This document shows, piece by piece, positions 54,995 to 64,000 of a stretch of 64,000 nucleotides of DNA. Where the stretch lies: positions 18,379,041-18,443,040 of the forward strand of contig CM055093.1 of assembly GCA_029204225.1 (NCBI GenBank). The letters run 5' to 3'. A program made the translations under genes and the position numbers. This DNA is from Diphasiastrum complanatum (lineage: Eukaryota; Streptophyta; Lycopodiopsida; Lycopodiales; Lycopodiaceae). The notes below the pieces were generated by a model, which was not told the origin of the DNA, did not search any database, and saw only the letters and a program-made list of their open reading frames with translations. The stretch's first letter is position 1. The number at the start of each line of letters is the position of its first letter.

Positions 54995-57210
54995 TTGAAT
55001 CAAAACAACTGGCAGGGACCTCAAATATCTAGCATGGCTGATTCTTTGAAGAAAGACAATAAGGTGATTGAGGCCAAGTCTGTAACTTATCAGACTACTA
55101 TTGATTCTTTAAAACGACAGTTGCTGGATACTAATAAGCAAAATGTTGCTCTCCAAAAACATTTGCAGGAGGAGCAAGCAAAACGAATAAAGGCAGAAAC
55201 TGCACTTGCCTTGTGCAGTAATGCAGGCTCTGCTACCACAGACCTCTCAAAATTTCACCAGCTCCAAGGCCAGATGCTCGAAAATTTTCGAGTTGAGTTC
55301 CTGTAACCACTCGAGGATTCAAAGGCACTTGTCAAAGAAGAGTTGGCTGAGTTGAAGGAGTTGTCTAGTGAAGCCACCAACCTTGCAGCGGGCCAGACTC
55401 ACAAGAATAATACCTCCAAGCCTTGCTATAGATTGACGATCTAACGCAGCAATTTCAAGCTGTGCCTGCCTGCTTGGGAGTCGTTGACCATCCAGAGTTT
55501 TGGAGGTAGTAGAGAAGATCGACAAGCTCGAACATGAGTTGTCAGATCTCAAACAACAGTTGGAGGACCAGAAGTTAGCTACTGAGTTGCAAACTCAGGA
55601 TTTGGCAATGGCAGCTACTTAGACAAAAAGACCATGTCGAAACCAGTCGAAGGTCTGTGCTGAAAGATTTAATGCATTTGCTAATCGATTCTGGAAGTGG
55701 TGTCCACAAGCATTTAACATTGAATTACAATGGTGTGTAGATTATCTGATGCTATCAGGCGCAATAGGCATCGCCTTCGACGAGTGGAAGACACCATGGG
55801 AAAAGGATGACTTTCTCTGGTTATGGGCCCAGTTATCTATCAAGCAGAAAGGATGTCTCTGCGAAATTCCACGTCGTGCCTTTTGGTTCAGCTGAGTTAT
55901 ACATAGGCTCTTCTGCTATGTATGCTCTCGAATATATTTGTCTTAAAGAATTTCAATTTTTGCAAAAAAAAGACAATAAGCGACAATTTTGGAAGCGAAA
56001 TCGCAGTTCCAACTATACAAACCAAGAGATGTTACGGATTTAGGCGCTTTTGATGATGCAAGTTTGCTAATCAATGTAAATATGGCCTATCTCAAACTTT
56101 TCAGTCTTTATGTGGATTGGGAGCGAAACCTTGCTGAATATTTTACGGAGATTCGACACAATCTGCAAGACCGAAGAAAGACACTTCGTTACAAGCAATT
56201 TTGTGCATATTCAATTTGGCAGTTTGGAACTTTTGAAGCAAAGACAATGTTTTTGTCCATAATCTTTATGTTAAAAGTTCGTTTATAAGATTTTCAGCTC
56301 AATATTGTAAAGAAATCACACTTCGTAGTGATTCTGATGTAGATAGAAAGTTAACCCAGAAGCTGTTTGATGGAACTTTGCTCCGGTTAAGCTGGAAGAA
56401 TTCGACAACCTACCAGTTGGCCGTTATACGAAATCAAAGGAGGATTTGATGTTGTATGAGGCTCAACAAAATTTGGAGTTGGCCCAACGACTACATGAAG
56501 AATTGAATCCTTCATGAATATTCATTCTTGCTTATATTGTGGTGATGTTTCTAGGTGCTACTGGATCCAGATTTTTGAACTGTTGAAGCTGTTTTGAAGT
56601 TACAGTTCTAGAAGAAAGAATCATATGAAGAAATATCTTTTCGCCTGTAGAGAAGATGATCGACGAGTTAAAAACATTTGGTCAAAAGCAACACATGCAG
56701 TTGGAAAGATGCAGTCTCAACTCGATGAAAAAAGTAAAGCCTTGGAGGAATTCCATGGTAAAGCGAACCAAGAACCTGAAAAGTTTGCAAAGACTTTTCC
56801 TAGCCGAGAAAATGTCTAATGTTTAATTTGTGCAAACAATCATACTATGAATGAATGTCCAACATTGAAACAACGAATGACAAATTCTATTTGTCATATG
56901 TGCAATTCTACAGGTCATGAAATAGCCTTTTGCTCATTTAATCCTTGGATTATCCAGCAAAGGTATGCTAAGCTTCAATATCGAGAACCTACTTATTCAA
57001 AGGGTCCTGATAGAAAGCCTTTCAAATTTGCTCTTGGATTTCCAAAACGACTAGCTCTGCCAGCTCCAACGGGATAGAGTGCTCCTCTTGTAAATCTAAT
57101 GGAATAGAAAGTCATCACCTCCACGATTGATTTATGCCAAAAAAGCTAAACGGAGATCAAAGATCAACCCTTATGAAAAGGAACAATTAGTTCACCATTT
57201 CAGATATTTT
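54995..57210 (+). pseudogene. Gag-like relic with coiled coil and two zinc knuckles
   Basis: Successive plus-strand frames: a coiled-coil segment (DSLKKDNKVIEAKS, LQKHLQEEQAKRIKAETA, LVKEELAELKEL). A helical middle follows (RFNAFANRFWKWCPQAFNIE, DFLWLWAQLSIKQK, VPFGSAELYIGSSAMYALEY, INVNMAYLKLFSLYVDWERN, YKQFCAYSIWQFG), then EEFDNLPVGRYTKSKEDL. Two CCHC-like knuckles end it: CLICANNHTMNEC (56819-56857, one residue short) and CHMCNSTGHEIAFC (56892-56933). Coiled coil, helical core, then zinc knuckles is a capsid-protein layout. It is not the UBN2-type copia Gag seen elsewhere here, and I cannot assign it to a family. Candidates are an unusual LTR element or an endogenous reverse-transcribing virus. 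Frameshifts and stops are numerous. Confidence 0.5.
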
Positions 57211-58167
57211 TAATTCTCTCAAGGCTTTGTTATGAGTGAGTATTATCATTCACTTTATTATAGGTTTGCTGGAAATGATGTCACCATCTTGTTAATCTAT
57301 GGACAATCGAGACAATCGAGATGTGGAGGAAATCAAGAGTACTATTAAGAAGGAATTTGAGGTGCATGATCTTGATAATTTGCATTACATTTTAGGAATA
57401 GAAGTGACTAGACCATCTCAATCTACTTTCATTTTCCAAGAGAAGTATCCTAATTATATTCTAGAAAGATTTCATATGGTAGATGCAAAATCTTGTGATA
57501 CACCTATGGAGTCAAATGTAAAGCTAACTATAAGAGATAATGAAAGATCCTTCGAGGACATTACTCTCTATAGGAAACTAGTTGGTTCACTCATCTATCT
57601 AGCCATTACTAGACCAGATCTAAGCAATTGTGTTGGAAGATTGAGCCAATTCATGCAAGATCCTAGTGAGGAGCATTGGAAGCCAGGAAAACGAGTTTTG
57701 AGGTACATCATTGGAACTTGAGATTCTGGCATATTGTATGAGGGATCATCACCTAGCTTGTTTGGATTTTTAGACTCGGACTATGCTAGAGATATAATGG
57801 ATAGGAAATCCATTAGTGCTCATTGTATTTTCATAGGTGATGGAGCTATCATGGATGTCGAAGAAACAAGCCACTATCTCATTGTCATCTAGTGAGGCTG
57901 AGTACAAAGCTCTCACACATTGCACAAAGGAGATGGTATGGATGAAGAGGATGCTCAAGGATCTTCACTTGCTGGATATTTCAAAGGGCCCAATCATCTT
58001 TTGTGACAATATATCAGCCCAAAGGTTTGCAACCAATCCTATATTTCATGCTAGGAGCAAGCATATTTAGGTGGCATATCACTTTGTGATGGAGCAAGTC
58101 ATGGCAAAGGAGGTGGAGCTTCAACATGTGTCCTCAAAGTCTATGCTTAAACTAGTTGAAGAGGAAG
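57190..58167 (+). pseudogene. Copia-I RT and RNase H relic
   Basis: The frame begins inside RT (YYRFAGNDVTILLIY). The catalytic YVDD is gone: IY is followed by a short GACAATCGA duplication and then VEEIKSTIKKEFEVHDLDNL in a new frame. Downstream are YILGIEVTR, DTPMESNVKL, YRKLVGSLIYLAITRPDL and a stop at 57719. After a frameshift comes RNase H (SSSEAEYKALTHCTKE, FCDNISAQRFATNP, HARSKHI, stop, VAYHFVMEQ). A purine tract GAAGAGGAAG leads into the LTR. Non-functional. Its N-terminal portion abuts the Gag-like relic, probably by truncation rather than as one element. Confidence 0.85.
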
Positions 58168-58710
58168 TGTGAAAGATTTCAACTAGTTTTGCTATTTTGG
58201 TCATATTTGTATATTTGGTAATTGAGACTTAGAGTTTGACTTTTCAAAGTTATATTTGTCTAAAAGCATTTGATTAAAAACTTTTGGAAAGTGTGGAAAA
58301 CTACAAAACACAAGTTTTAGAGATTTAAGTTTGAATTAGAATCTAGTCCTCATTAATACTAGGTTATTTATTATGGAGGGAAACCAAAGTTCAAAGTTAG
58401 GTTTGGACCTGTTATAAAAGGATGTAGCTCATGGAAAGAGAAGACATTCTCTCTCTCTCTCTTATCTCATTCATGCTTATACATGGTTCTCTTTGGGTTC
58501 TAATATCCATTGGTGCACTATACTTGTGATATCCTGTAATTTTGTGTGTAGAACGCTCATTAAATGTTATTTTTAGATCCACACGTGTGAAATACACTAG
58601 CTTACTATTTTTGTATTGAAAGAAACATTAGTTTATGTTTTGATTGATGTTTTATCAAGATCTATTAGAGTTTGCATCTCATTCATAGTGTAGATGTTGG
58701 TTTTTCTACA
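58168..58710 (+). repeat. 3' LTR of Copia-I
   Basis: It starts TGTGAAAGATT directly after the purine tract. The right end TTTTTCTACA is inferred. A TATAAAAGG box lies near 58413, and an ACACGTGTG palindrome at 58581. There is no second copy in the window. Confidence 0.6.
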
Positions 58711-60654
58711 TTGGCAAGATTGGTGAATTCATCCACGTACAAAACAATGAACACTATATTTGAATTTTTTGCCTTATAATGTAAAGATTAGGATCAGCAC
58801 TACTCTTTACCATTTCCCTTCACTTGAAGTGTTCATCAATGCAAGAGTACCATGCCCGTGGTACTTGTTTCAATCCATATATAGCTTTGTTGAGCTTACA
58901 AACAAAAGATGCTCTCTTCTTGGCTCAACAAATCCTTGAGGTTGTACTAAATACACCTCTTCATCCAGCACTCCATTAAAAAAAGTAGATTTAGCGTTCA
59001 TTTGCTGGATCTTCCAACCATAGAACATATTTTGCTAGCAATGATAGAACATATAGTTACCATCTTAGCTACAAGTGTGAAGGTTTCCTCAAAATCAATA
59101 CCTTCATGTTGCTCAAATTCTCTCGCAACCAACCTCCATATTTGATCTTATAAATCCATTTGCAAGTGATAGGCATCTTACCATCAAGTAGCTCAACCAA
59201 GTTCCACATCCTATTTTTCGATATGGTCTCCATTTATGTTTCCATAGCTGCATGCCACTCTTTGTGCTCCTTTGCTTCATCAAAAGTTTTTGGTTCTTGA
59301 GGCTTGAGCATGGAACCCATTAGGTCTAGGTTCATCTCTAATCTTGCAGGAGGTTTCTGACTTCTACTTGACTTTCTAAGCTCTCCCTGCTCGCTAGATT
59401 TGGGAGTATCTCCCTTATTAGCATCACCTATGACTGGTAAGTGCCATTTAGTACTCTCTTAGGAATTTCAACATCAAACTTGCCCTTATCCATTGGATCT
59501 TCTACATCAAAATCCACTTTCTTCTTGACCTGTACTTTCACTCCCTCATCAAAAGGTTCAGTGATTACTTCAAATCGTTCACCAAATGTAGCATCCCTAG
59601 AAATCACAAGCTTCTGTGCATTCATGTCATACATCTTGTATGCCTTGGCCTTCTCATCATATCCAAAGAAAATACACTTGACAACTTTTGCATCCAATTT
59701 CTTTCATTTCTCATCAGGAATATGAGTGTAAGCATCACAACCAAACACTCTCAAATGAGAAATATTAGGTTTCTTTCCAGTAAAAACTTCATGAGGTGTT
59801 TTACCTTTTTTTGTAGGACACCGATTCAAGATGTGCATAGTTGTGCTACAAGCTTATACCCAAAAGGTGTGTGGCATACTCTTGATTTTGAGCATTGCCC
59901 TGGCCATCTCAACAATGAATCTGTTCTTTCATTCTGCAACTCCGTTTTGCTATGGTGAATAAGGTGATGTAGTCTGACTCTTGATCTCTTGATCTTTGCA
60001 AAAATCAATAAATTATGTCGAAAAGTACTCATCACCTCCATTAGATCTCAAAGTCTTGATGCAGCATCTTGTTTTCTTTTCAACTAATGCCTTGAATTCC
60101 CCGACCTTAGCAAAAGCATCTGATTTCTTGCTTATGAAATAAATCCAGATACATCTACTATAGTCATCGATGAAGGTAATAAAGTATTAGTAGTCACTAA
60201 GAGATCTAGTCTGCATTAGTCCACATAAATCATTGTGGTCCCAAAATGCAGCCTTCATAGATTTTTCCTTCAAAAGAAATGTCAAGCAATCCAATAACTA
60301 GATTACCTCTTTTGAGAATCTGTAAACTTTAAGCACTAATATGACCAAATCGTTGATTCCAAAGATCACTTCATGAAAATTCTCGAAAACTATAAAAAAC
60401 CAGCAAAAGCTCATAGTTTGCCAATGTTAACCAAATTTCATATTTGTTGCCCTGGCTTTCTAATGTCTCCGGGACTAATGTTATGTTCCCCATTGAAGAC
60501 TTTTGTGCTTCAACACCTACAAAATAGCCAACAAAAGATTTTACTCCCATGCTTTGTCTCTCTTGACTCTTCATTTCCTATGAAGGAATTTCTCACTTTA
60601 TTCCGGAGCCTGTGACAAGCCAAATCCAACAAGCAGGCACTCAGGATCAGTGGA
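58711..60654 (-). pseudogene. Copia-C pol relic (integrase, partial RT) and leader
   Basis: Right to left: leader-like sequence, then degraded integrase blocks between 60360 and 59830, an integrase C-terminal region (KCIFFGYDEKAKAYKMYD, LVISRDATFGE) with an acidic linker, then RT blocks (IDFEETFTLVAKM, VLYVDEF in place of VLYVDDI). The second catalytic Asp of YVDD is Glu. Gag and protease are missing, so the leader joins the integrase directly, and the 3' part is cut off where the Copia-I LTR begins. Frameshifts are frequent. The family is tied to 26.5 kb by its LTR. Confidence 0.75.
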
Positions 60655-60666
60655 GCTCTGATACCA
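60655..60666 (-). promoter_or_regulatory. Primer-binding site of Copia-C
   Basis: TGGTATCAGAGC on the minus strand, immediately internal to the LTR. Exact match to the plant copia initiator-Met site. Confidence 0.95.
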
Positions 60667-60907
60667 TGTCAATGATCAGATGAGCATTATCAATCATTCA
60701 CCATAAACAATCACCACAAGGAGGAGGAAGAATACACACAATCGCCATATCACATTGAATGTGAAGTACAATAAACTTTGATAGATAAAGAGAGAAAACT
60801 AGGAGTTGACTAATAGACTAGCCTACAGCTACTTACAGCTGATAATAGTTGGCAACAGTAAAGTACCTCATAATAGTAACAATGAAGTTTATAATTGATT
60901 TCTAACA
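60667..60907 (-). repeat. 5' LTR of Copia-C
   Basis: 241 bp, homologous over its full length to the plus-strand LTR at 26540-26780, with TGTTAGAAATC and GATCATTGACA ends. The adjoining primer site marks it as the 5' LTR of the element lying to its left. Confidence 0.9.
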
Positions 60908-60924
60908 CTAAATCCTTTTGAAAT

Positions 60925-61177
60925 CAAGCTTTTTTGTGTGCTAATTTTCATGCAATAGATGGCAGAGTGTGGTATTGGATGGAAAAACCTCTTTTGAAGT
61001 CTTGTTTGGTAGGAGGCCGAGTCTCAAGTTTTTCAAAACTTTTGGATGCATTTGCTATATCAACATTACTCTTGATGATAGGACAAAGGAGGATCCATCT
61101 TCAAAGAAAGGTATATTTGTTGGTTATAGTGAGGTGCACAAGGCTTACAAAGTTCTTATTTTTCCAAGTAGATAAAT
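60925..61177 (+). pseudogene. Copia-B-family integrase C-terminal fragment
   Basis: Frames give LCANFHAIDG, then VLDGKTSFEVLFGRRPSLKF, FKTFGCICYINITLDDRT, KEDPSSKKGIFVGYSEVHKA, nearly the same as the Copia-B integrase C-terminal block at 9.3-9.6 kb but on the plus strand. It is a second, truncated copy of that family. It begins at the Copia-C LTR and is fused at its right to an internal point of a Copia-B LTR, so RT and RNase H are deleted. Confidence 0.85.
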
Positions 61178-61632
61178 GTATGAGGTCTGATTTAGACCCA
61201 TTCTAATTGGCTAGTTTTGATACATTGCATCTAGACTAGAATTTCTAGGATTTTTGCCATTTAGGGCTAGTTTAGGGCAATTGGCCAAATGACATTTTAG
61301 CAACTATAAATGGCAGGTGCAGCATGGATAAAGTATCATTTTATTCTCATTTTATGTGGAGAATTATCTTTTGTATTTCTCAAGATATCTTGATTTCTAG
61401 TGTATACAATGTCACTTTTGTTGGTGATATTGGATTCACACGTGTGAATGATAGTATATTGGGACAGAACCTTATTGTATTTAAGTGCTTGTGATCAGAT
61501 CTTAGTGAGTTATGCAATTCTAGCATGTGTAAAGTGATGATTTTTATCTTGTAGCTAAATCTAGATGTGCACCCAAATTAGGTCAAGATCTTGTTGATCC
61601 ATTAAGTGCATTTTGGATCTTATTTTTTCATA
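61178..61632 (+). repeat. Partial Copia-B-family LTR
   Basis: From GAGGTCTGATTTAGACCCATT to TTTTTCATA it follows the Copia-B LTR at 11855-12492, including a TATAAATGG box near 61303 and the CACACGTGTG palindrome at about 61437-61446. The first 180 bp or so of the LTR are missing, consistent with an internal deletion that joins integrase to mid-LTR. Confidence 0.75.
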
Positions 61633-61785
61633 GAAACTTATTGCTCAAACTCATCGGCCATTTTCTCCAAGGACTTCACTCGAGAGAGCCTGATCCCCTA
61701 GTCTGATTGAAGATCTGATCTTTATCTTTATTTGATTTTGCAATTTTGTTGTTGTAGATGCGTATATCATGTAGAAATACCAGTT

Positions 61786-62945
61786 TCAAGATTGTAAGTC
61801 TATAGCCTTTATGTTATGAGGAATACCCATTGTTTTGATGCTTGAATCATCAAACTTCTTCCTTAGCTCTTTAAGCACTTGAGCATAGGTTATGCAACCA
61901 AAAACTCTTACCATCGTAAGTGAAGGTTTGACACCAGTCCAAACCTCATGAGGAGTCTTGTTGTTGAGGCTCTTAGTATAACATCGATTATGAATAAAGG
62001 TTGTTGTTGCTACAACTTCAGTCCAAAAAGATTTGCAAAAGGTATGCATGTGCCAACATACTTGGCGCTTTTTATTAAGGCCCTATTCTTTTTCTCTACT
62101 ATTCCATTGGATTGTGGAGAGCATCTTGTGGTGAATTGTCTTGTAATTTCTTGTTCTTGACAATAATTTAAGAATTTAGTTGAGATGTATTCATCGCCTC
62201 CATTGGTCCTTATGGCCTTCAGCTTCATGTTAGTTTGATATTCAACTTGTTCTTTAAAATTTTTAAAGAACTTGAAGACTTTTGATTTTTATTTTAAAAA
62301 ATTATACTACAATTATTCTAGAGAAATCATCTATGAATGTCAAAAATTACTTGGCTCTCCCTAAAGAAGGATGATTCACGGGTCCACACATATCACTATG
62401 AGCAATGTCTAATAAGTCTCTTGGAACATGGACATGATCTAATTTAAAGGGTGTTCTAGCATTCTTTCTTAAAATACAACTTTCACACACATGATGATTT
62501 TTGTTGCTTTTGAGTTGCACCTGAATTAAGATACTAAGGTTGGTAATCTTGATTGTCTTCATGTTTTTTCACTCATTGTCCACTTCTTGAATAACTTTTG
62601 CAGTATTAACTTGTTGTTGGTTAGCTTGTTGTTTTTGTTATTATTGAATTTCAAGATTCAAAAATCTTAAATCTCATGGTTTGTTCTTTTATAATGCTTG
62701 TAGAATAGCTTTTTATTTGCTTTTGTAGAGAATGCTTCGTTTAAATTCTGCTACTGTTTATTTTGATTCTTATTTTCGTGCTTTTTAGGGTTTTTCTTTT
62801 TCCCTTTGAATCTTTTCTTGATGAATGATGCTTGATTTTCAAATTTATCAAAAGTTGCTAAATTGTCATTCCTCTATAGTGGATTTCTTTCCTTGCTTAT
62901 CCTCAACCCAAGATCTAAGTATTCTAGCATCAAGGAGATGAAGTT
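61786..62945 (-). pseudogene. Copia-G integrase and gag-linker relic
   Basis: Right to left: a basic linker (FIKKRFKGKKKNPKKHENKN) as found before or around copia zinc knuckles, a degraded stretch, the integrase zinc block (HHVCESCILRKNARTPF), core start (DIAHSDMCGPV), then in other frames AIRTNGGDEYISTKF, TTRCSPQSNGIVEKKNR and SFWTEVVATTTFIHNRC, and the C-terminal VFGCITYAQV. The second catalytic region has TNGGDEY where S-D-N-G-G-E-Y is expected, so an active-site residue is changed. RT and RNase H are absent. LTR-like sequence follows on the right. Confidence 0.75.
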
Positions 62946-63632
62946 AGTTGTCACGTGTAGGTTCGTTCCCATTAGAGCGATAGCATATCTCAGATTTCAG
63001 CATGAATGGAAGATCCACATCTAACTCTAACATCCATTAACCCTAAGCATTAACACTACGATCCACAATGAAGATAGCTCACTCTTTCTCTCTCACAAAA
63101 CGCATAAGAAATAGCAATTTCAATAATAGTCAGATCCAACAATTAGCAAACACAACAAAAGCATGAGAGGTGGAGGAAAAGAGATAGAGAGCAAGGACAT
63201 TCACAAATCTATTCCATAAGAGAACCAATCTGTTTGTATTGAAATGAGAATATGAACATGAGGAGCAACTCGAGTTGGCCCCTATTTATAGTGGAGAGGA
63301 GGACCTTGGCCTCAAAATCCTATTGGTCCATTCCTACCTCCCTAACTATTCAAACTTAAAAAAGAGTGGAAACCCATTCAAAATTGGAGGGAACCAATTT
63401 GAAATTGAATCTGAACCAATTTTGGTGGGAGACCCAACTTTATTCACTAACCTGACGTTTAGGCCTGTGACATTAAAAGTCCCGCAAAAAGACCTACAGT
63501 CCTTGTATTGACTTTCTAATTATCAAATAACTATGTGATCATCGGGTTGGACTTACACACGCAGGGTGTCAAATCCCTCTCACTTATTAACTAGGGTTAG
63601 GGTTGCCTTGGGATCCGCAAACCCTCCAACAG
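62946..63632 (-). repeat. Probable LTR adjoining Copia-G
   Basis: On the minus strand it would run from TGTTGGAGGGTTTGC (right) to CACGTGACA (left), with a CTATAAATAGGGG promoter box near 63280. Its left part (about 62946-63070) is homologous to 20940-21100. No primer site of the usual type abuts the left end, so the boundary is uncertain. Confidence 0.45.
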
Positions 63633-63904
63633 TATCTCCCACCAAAACTATCTGAAATTTCAGCGAAGGTTTCCAATACTGTATGTGCAACATATGATCA
63701 AAACAGTGATTTTCTAAGTCATTTTTTCATCAAAAATTATCTTCTGAAAATACTTTCCTTCCTCTTTTTTCAGTCTGATGACTTTTCTGACTTTTGCTCA
63801 TCAGTATTTCCATATATTTTTTGTTTTACTATCTATTCCAAAAGAAAATATCAAGCAGAAAACAAATAATTGAAAAATAAGAAAAAGAAAACATAGTCTT
63901 GGAT
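63633..63904. other. Unassigned spacer
   Basis: AT-rich, with no recognisable domain. Confidence 0.4.
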
Positions 63905-64000
63905 CATGCTTGCTGAACTGGTGGAACAGGCTGCCAAAACTTACGTAGTCAGCTGCCATTCACTAGATTATCAAAATGTTTTCCATCCAGATGTTCAAGA
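63905..64000 (-). pseudogene. Ty3/gypsy integrase C-terminus cut by the window edge
   Basis: The minus-strand frame LEHLDGKHFDNLVNGS, a stop, then LRKFWQPVPPV matches the integrase C-terminus at 47.5 kb. It is a second member of that Ty3 family. The rest lies beyond the window. Confidence 0.75.

Noticed and set aside
1-64000. CRISPR array or bacterial operon
   Set aside because: Direct repeats found are LTRs, target duplications or simple tandem repeats. Genes have introns and there is no operon structure.
1-64000. tRNA or rRNA genes
   Set aside because: Only tRNA-complementary primer sites next to LTRs were seen. I found no cloverleaf with A and B boxes by eye.

Overview
The window is land-plant nuclear DNA that consists mostly of retrotransposon debris. 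The evidence is several Ty1/copia families with initiator-methionine-tRNA primer sites (TGGTATCAGAGC type), Ty3/gypsy pol remnants on both strands, an AT-rich base composition, GT-AG introns, and one conserved four-exon plant membrane-protein gene with a 6.4-kb first intron. I cannot place it to species. Long introns, very high copia content and low gene density would fit a large genome such as a gymnosperm, fern or lycophyte, but that is inference.

Layout. 0.5-2.2 kb: eroded copia and Ty3 reverse-transcriptase (RT) fragments. 2.5-12.5 kb: a minus-strand copia element (Copia-B) split by a younger complete copia element (Copia-A, 3003-9240). Copia-A has 737-bp LTRs that differ at one base, a GATCC target duplication, a primer site, a polypurine tract and long gag and pol frames. 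12.5-17.1 kb: largely unassigned, with two clean candidate exons at 14.4-14.6 kb and a minus-strand Ty3 gag-protease relic. 17.2-18.2 kb: a non-autonomous hAT-like element. 19.5-21.2 kb: Ty3 pol relic and a fragment shared with 62.9 kb. 23.0-24.0 kb: a three-exon fragment resembling a SAM-dependent DNA-methyltransferase domain. 26.3-27.9 kb: two copia 3' ends. 28.0-37.2 kb: the one intact host gene (minus strand, exons at 29.7-30.5 and 36.9-37.2 kb), interleaved with a decayed plus-strand multi-exon gene that ends in a second methyltransferase-like domain. 35.0-36.0 kb: Ty3 integrase. 39-50 kb: copia and Ty3 fragments, a 133-bp tandem duplication, a microsatellite and a miniature LTR element. 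49.6-53.2 kb: Copia-F. 53.2-57.2 kb: two unfamiliar coding-like relics arranged head to head, one Cys/His-rich and one Gag-like with two zinc knuckles. 57.2-63.6 kb: more copia elements in both orientations. The right edge enters another Ty3 integrase.

How the parts relate. Copia-A is the only element that looks recently active. Both Copia-A and the older Copia-B have one in-frame stop at nearly the same place between Gag and Pol. Most other elements are broken by frameshifts, stops, truncation and nesting. The best candidates for something undescribed are the two methyltransferase-like loci and their interleaving with the conserved membrane-protein gene, the Cys/His-rich intron-containing relic at 53-55 kb, and the Gag-like locus at 55-57 kb. 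No tRNA, rRNA or CRISPR array was recognised.
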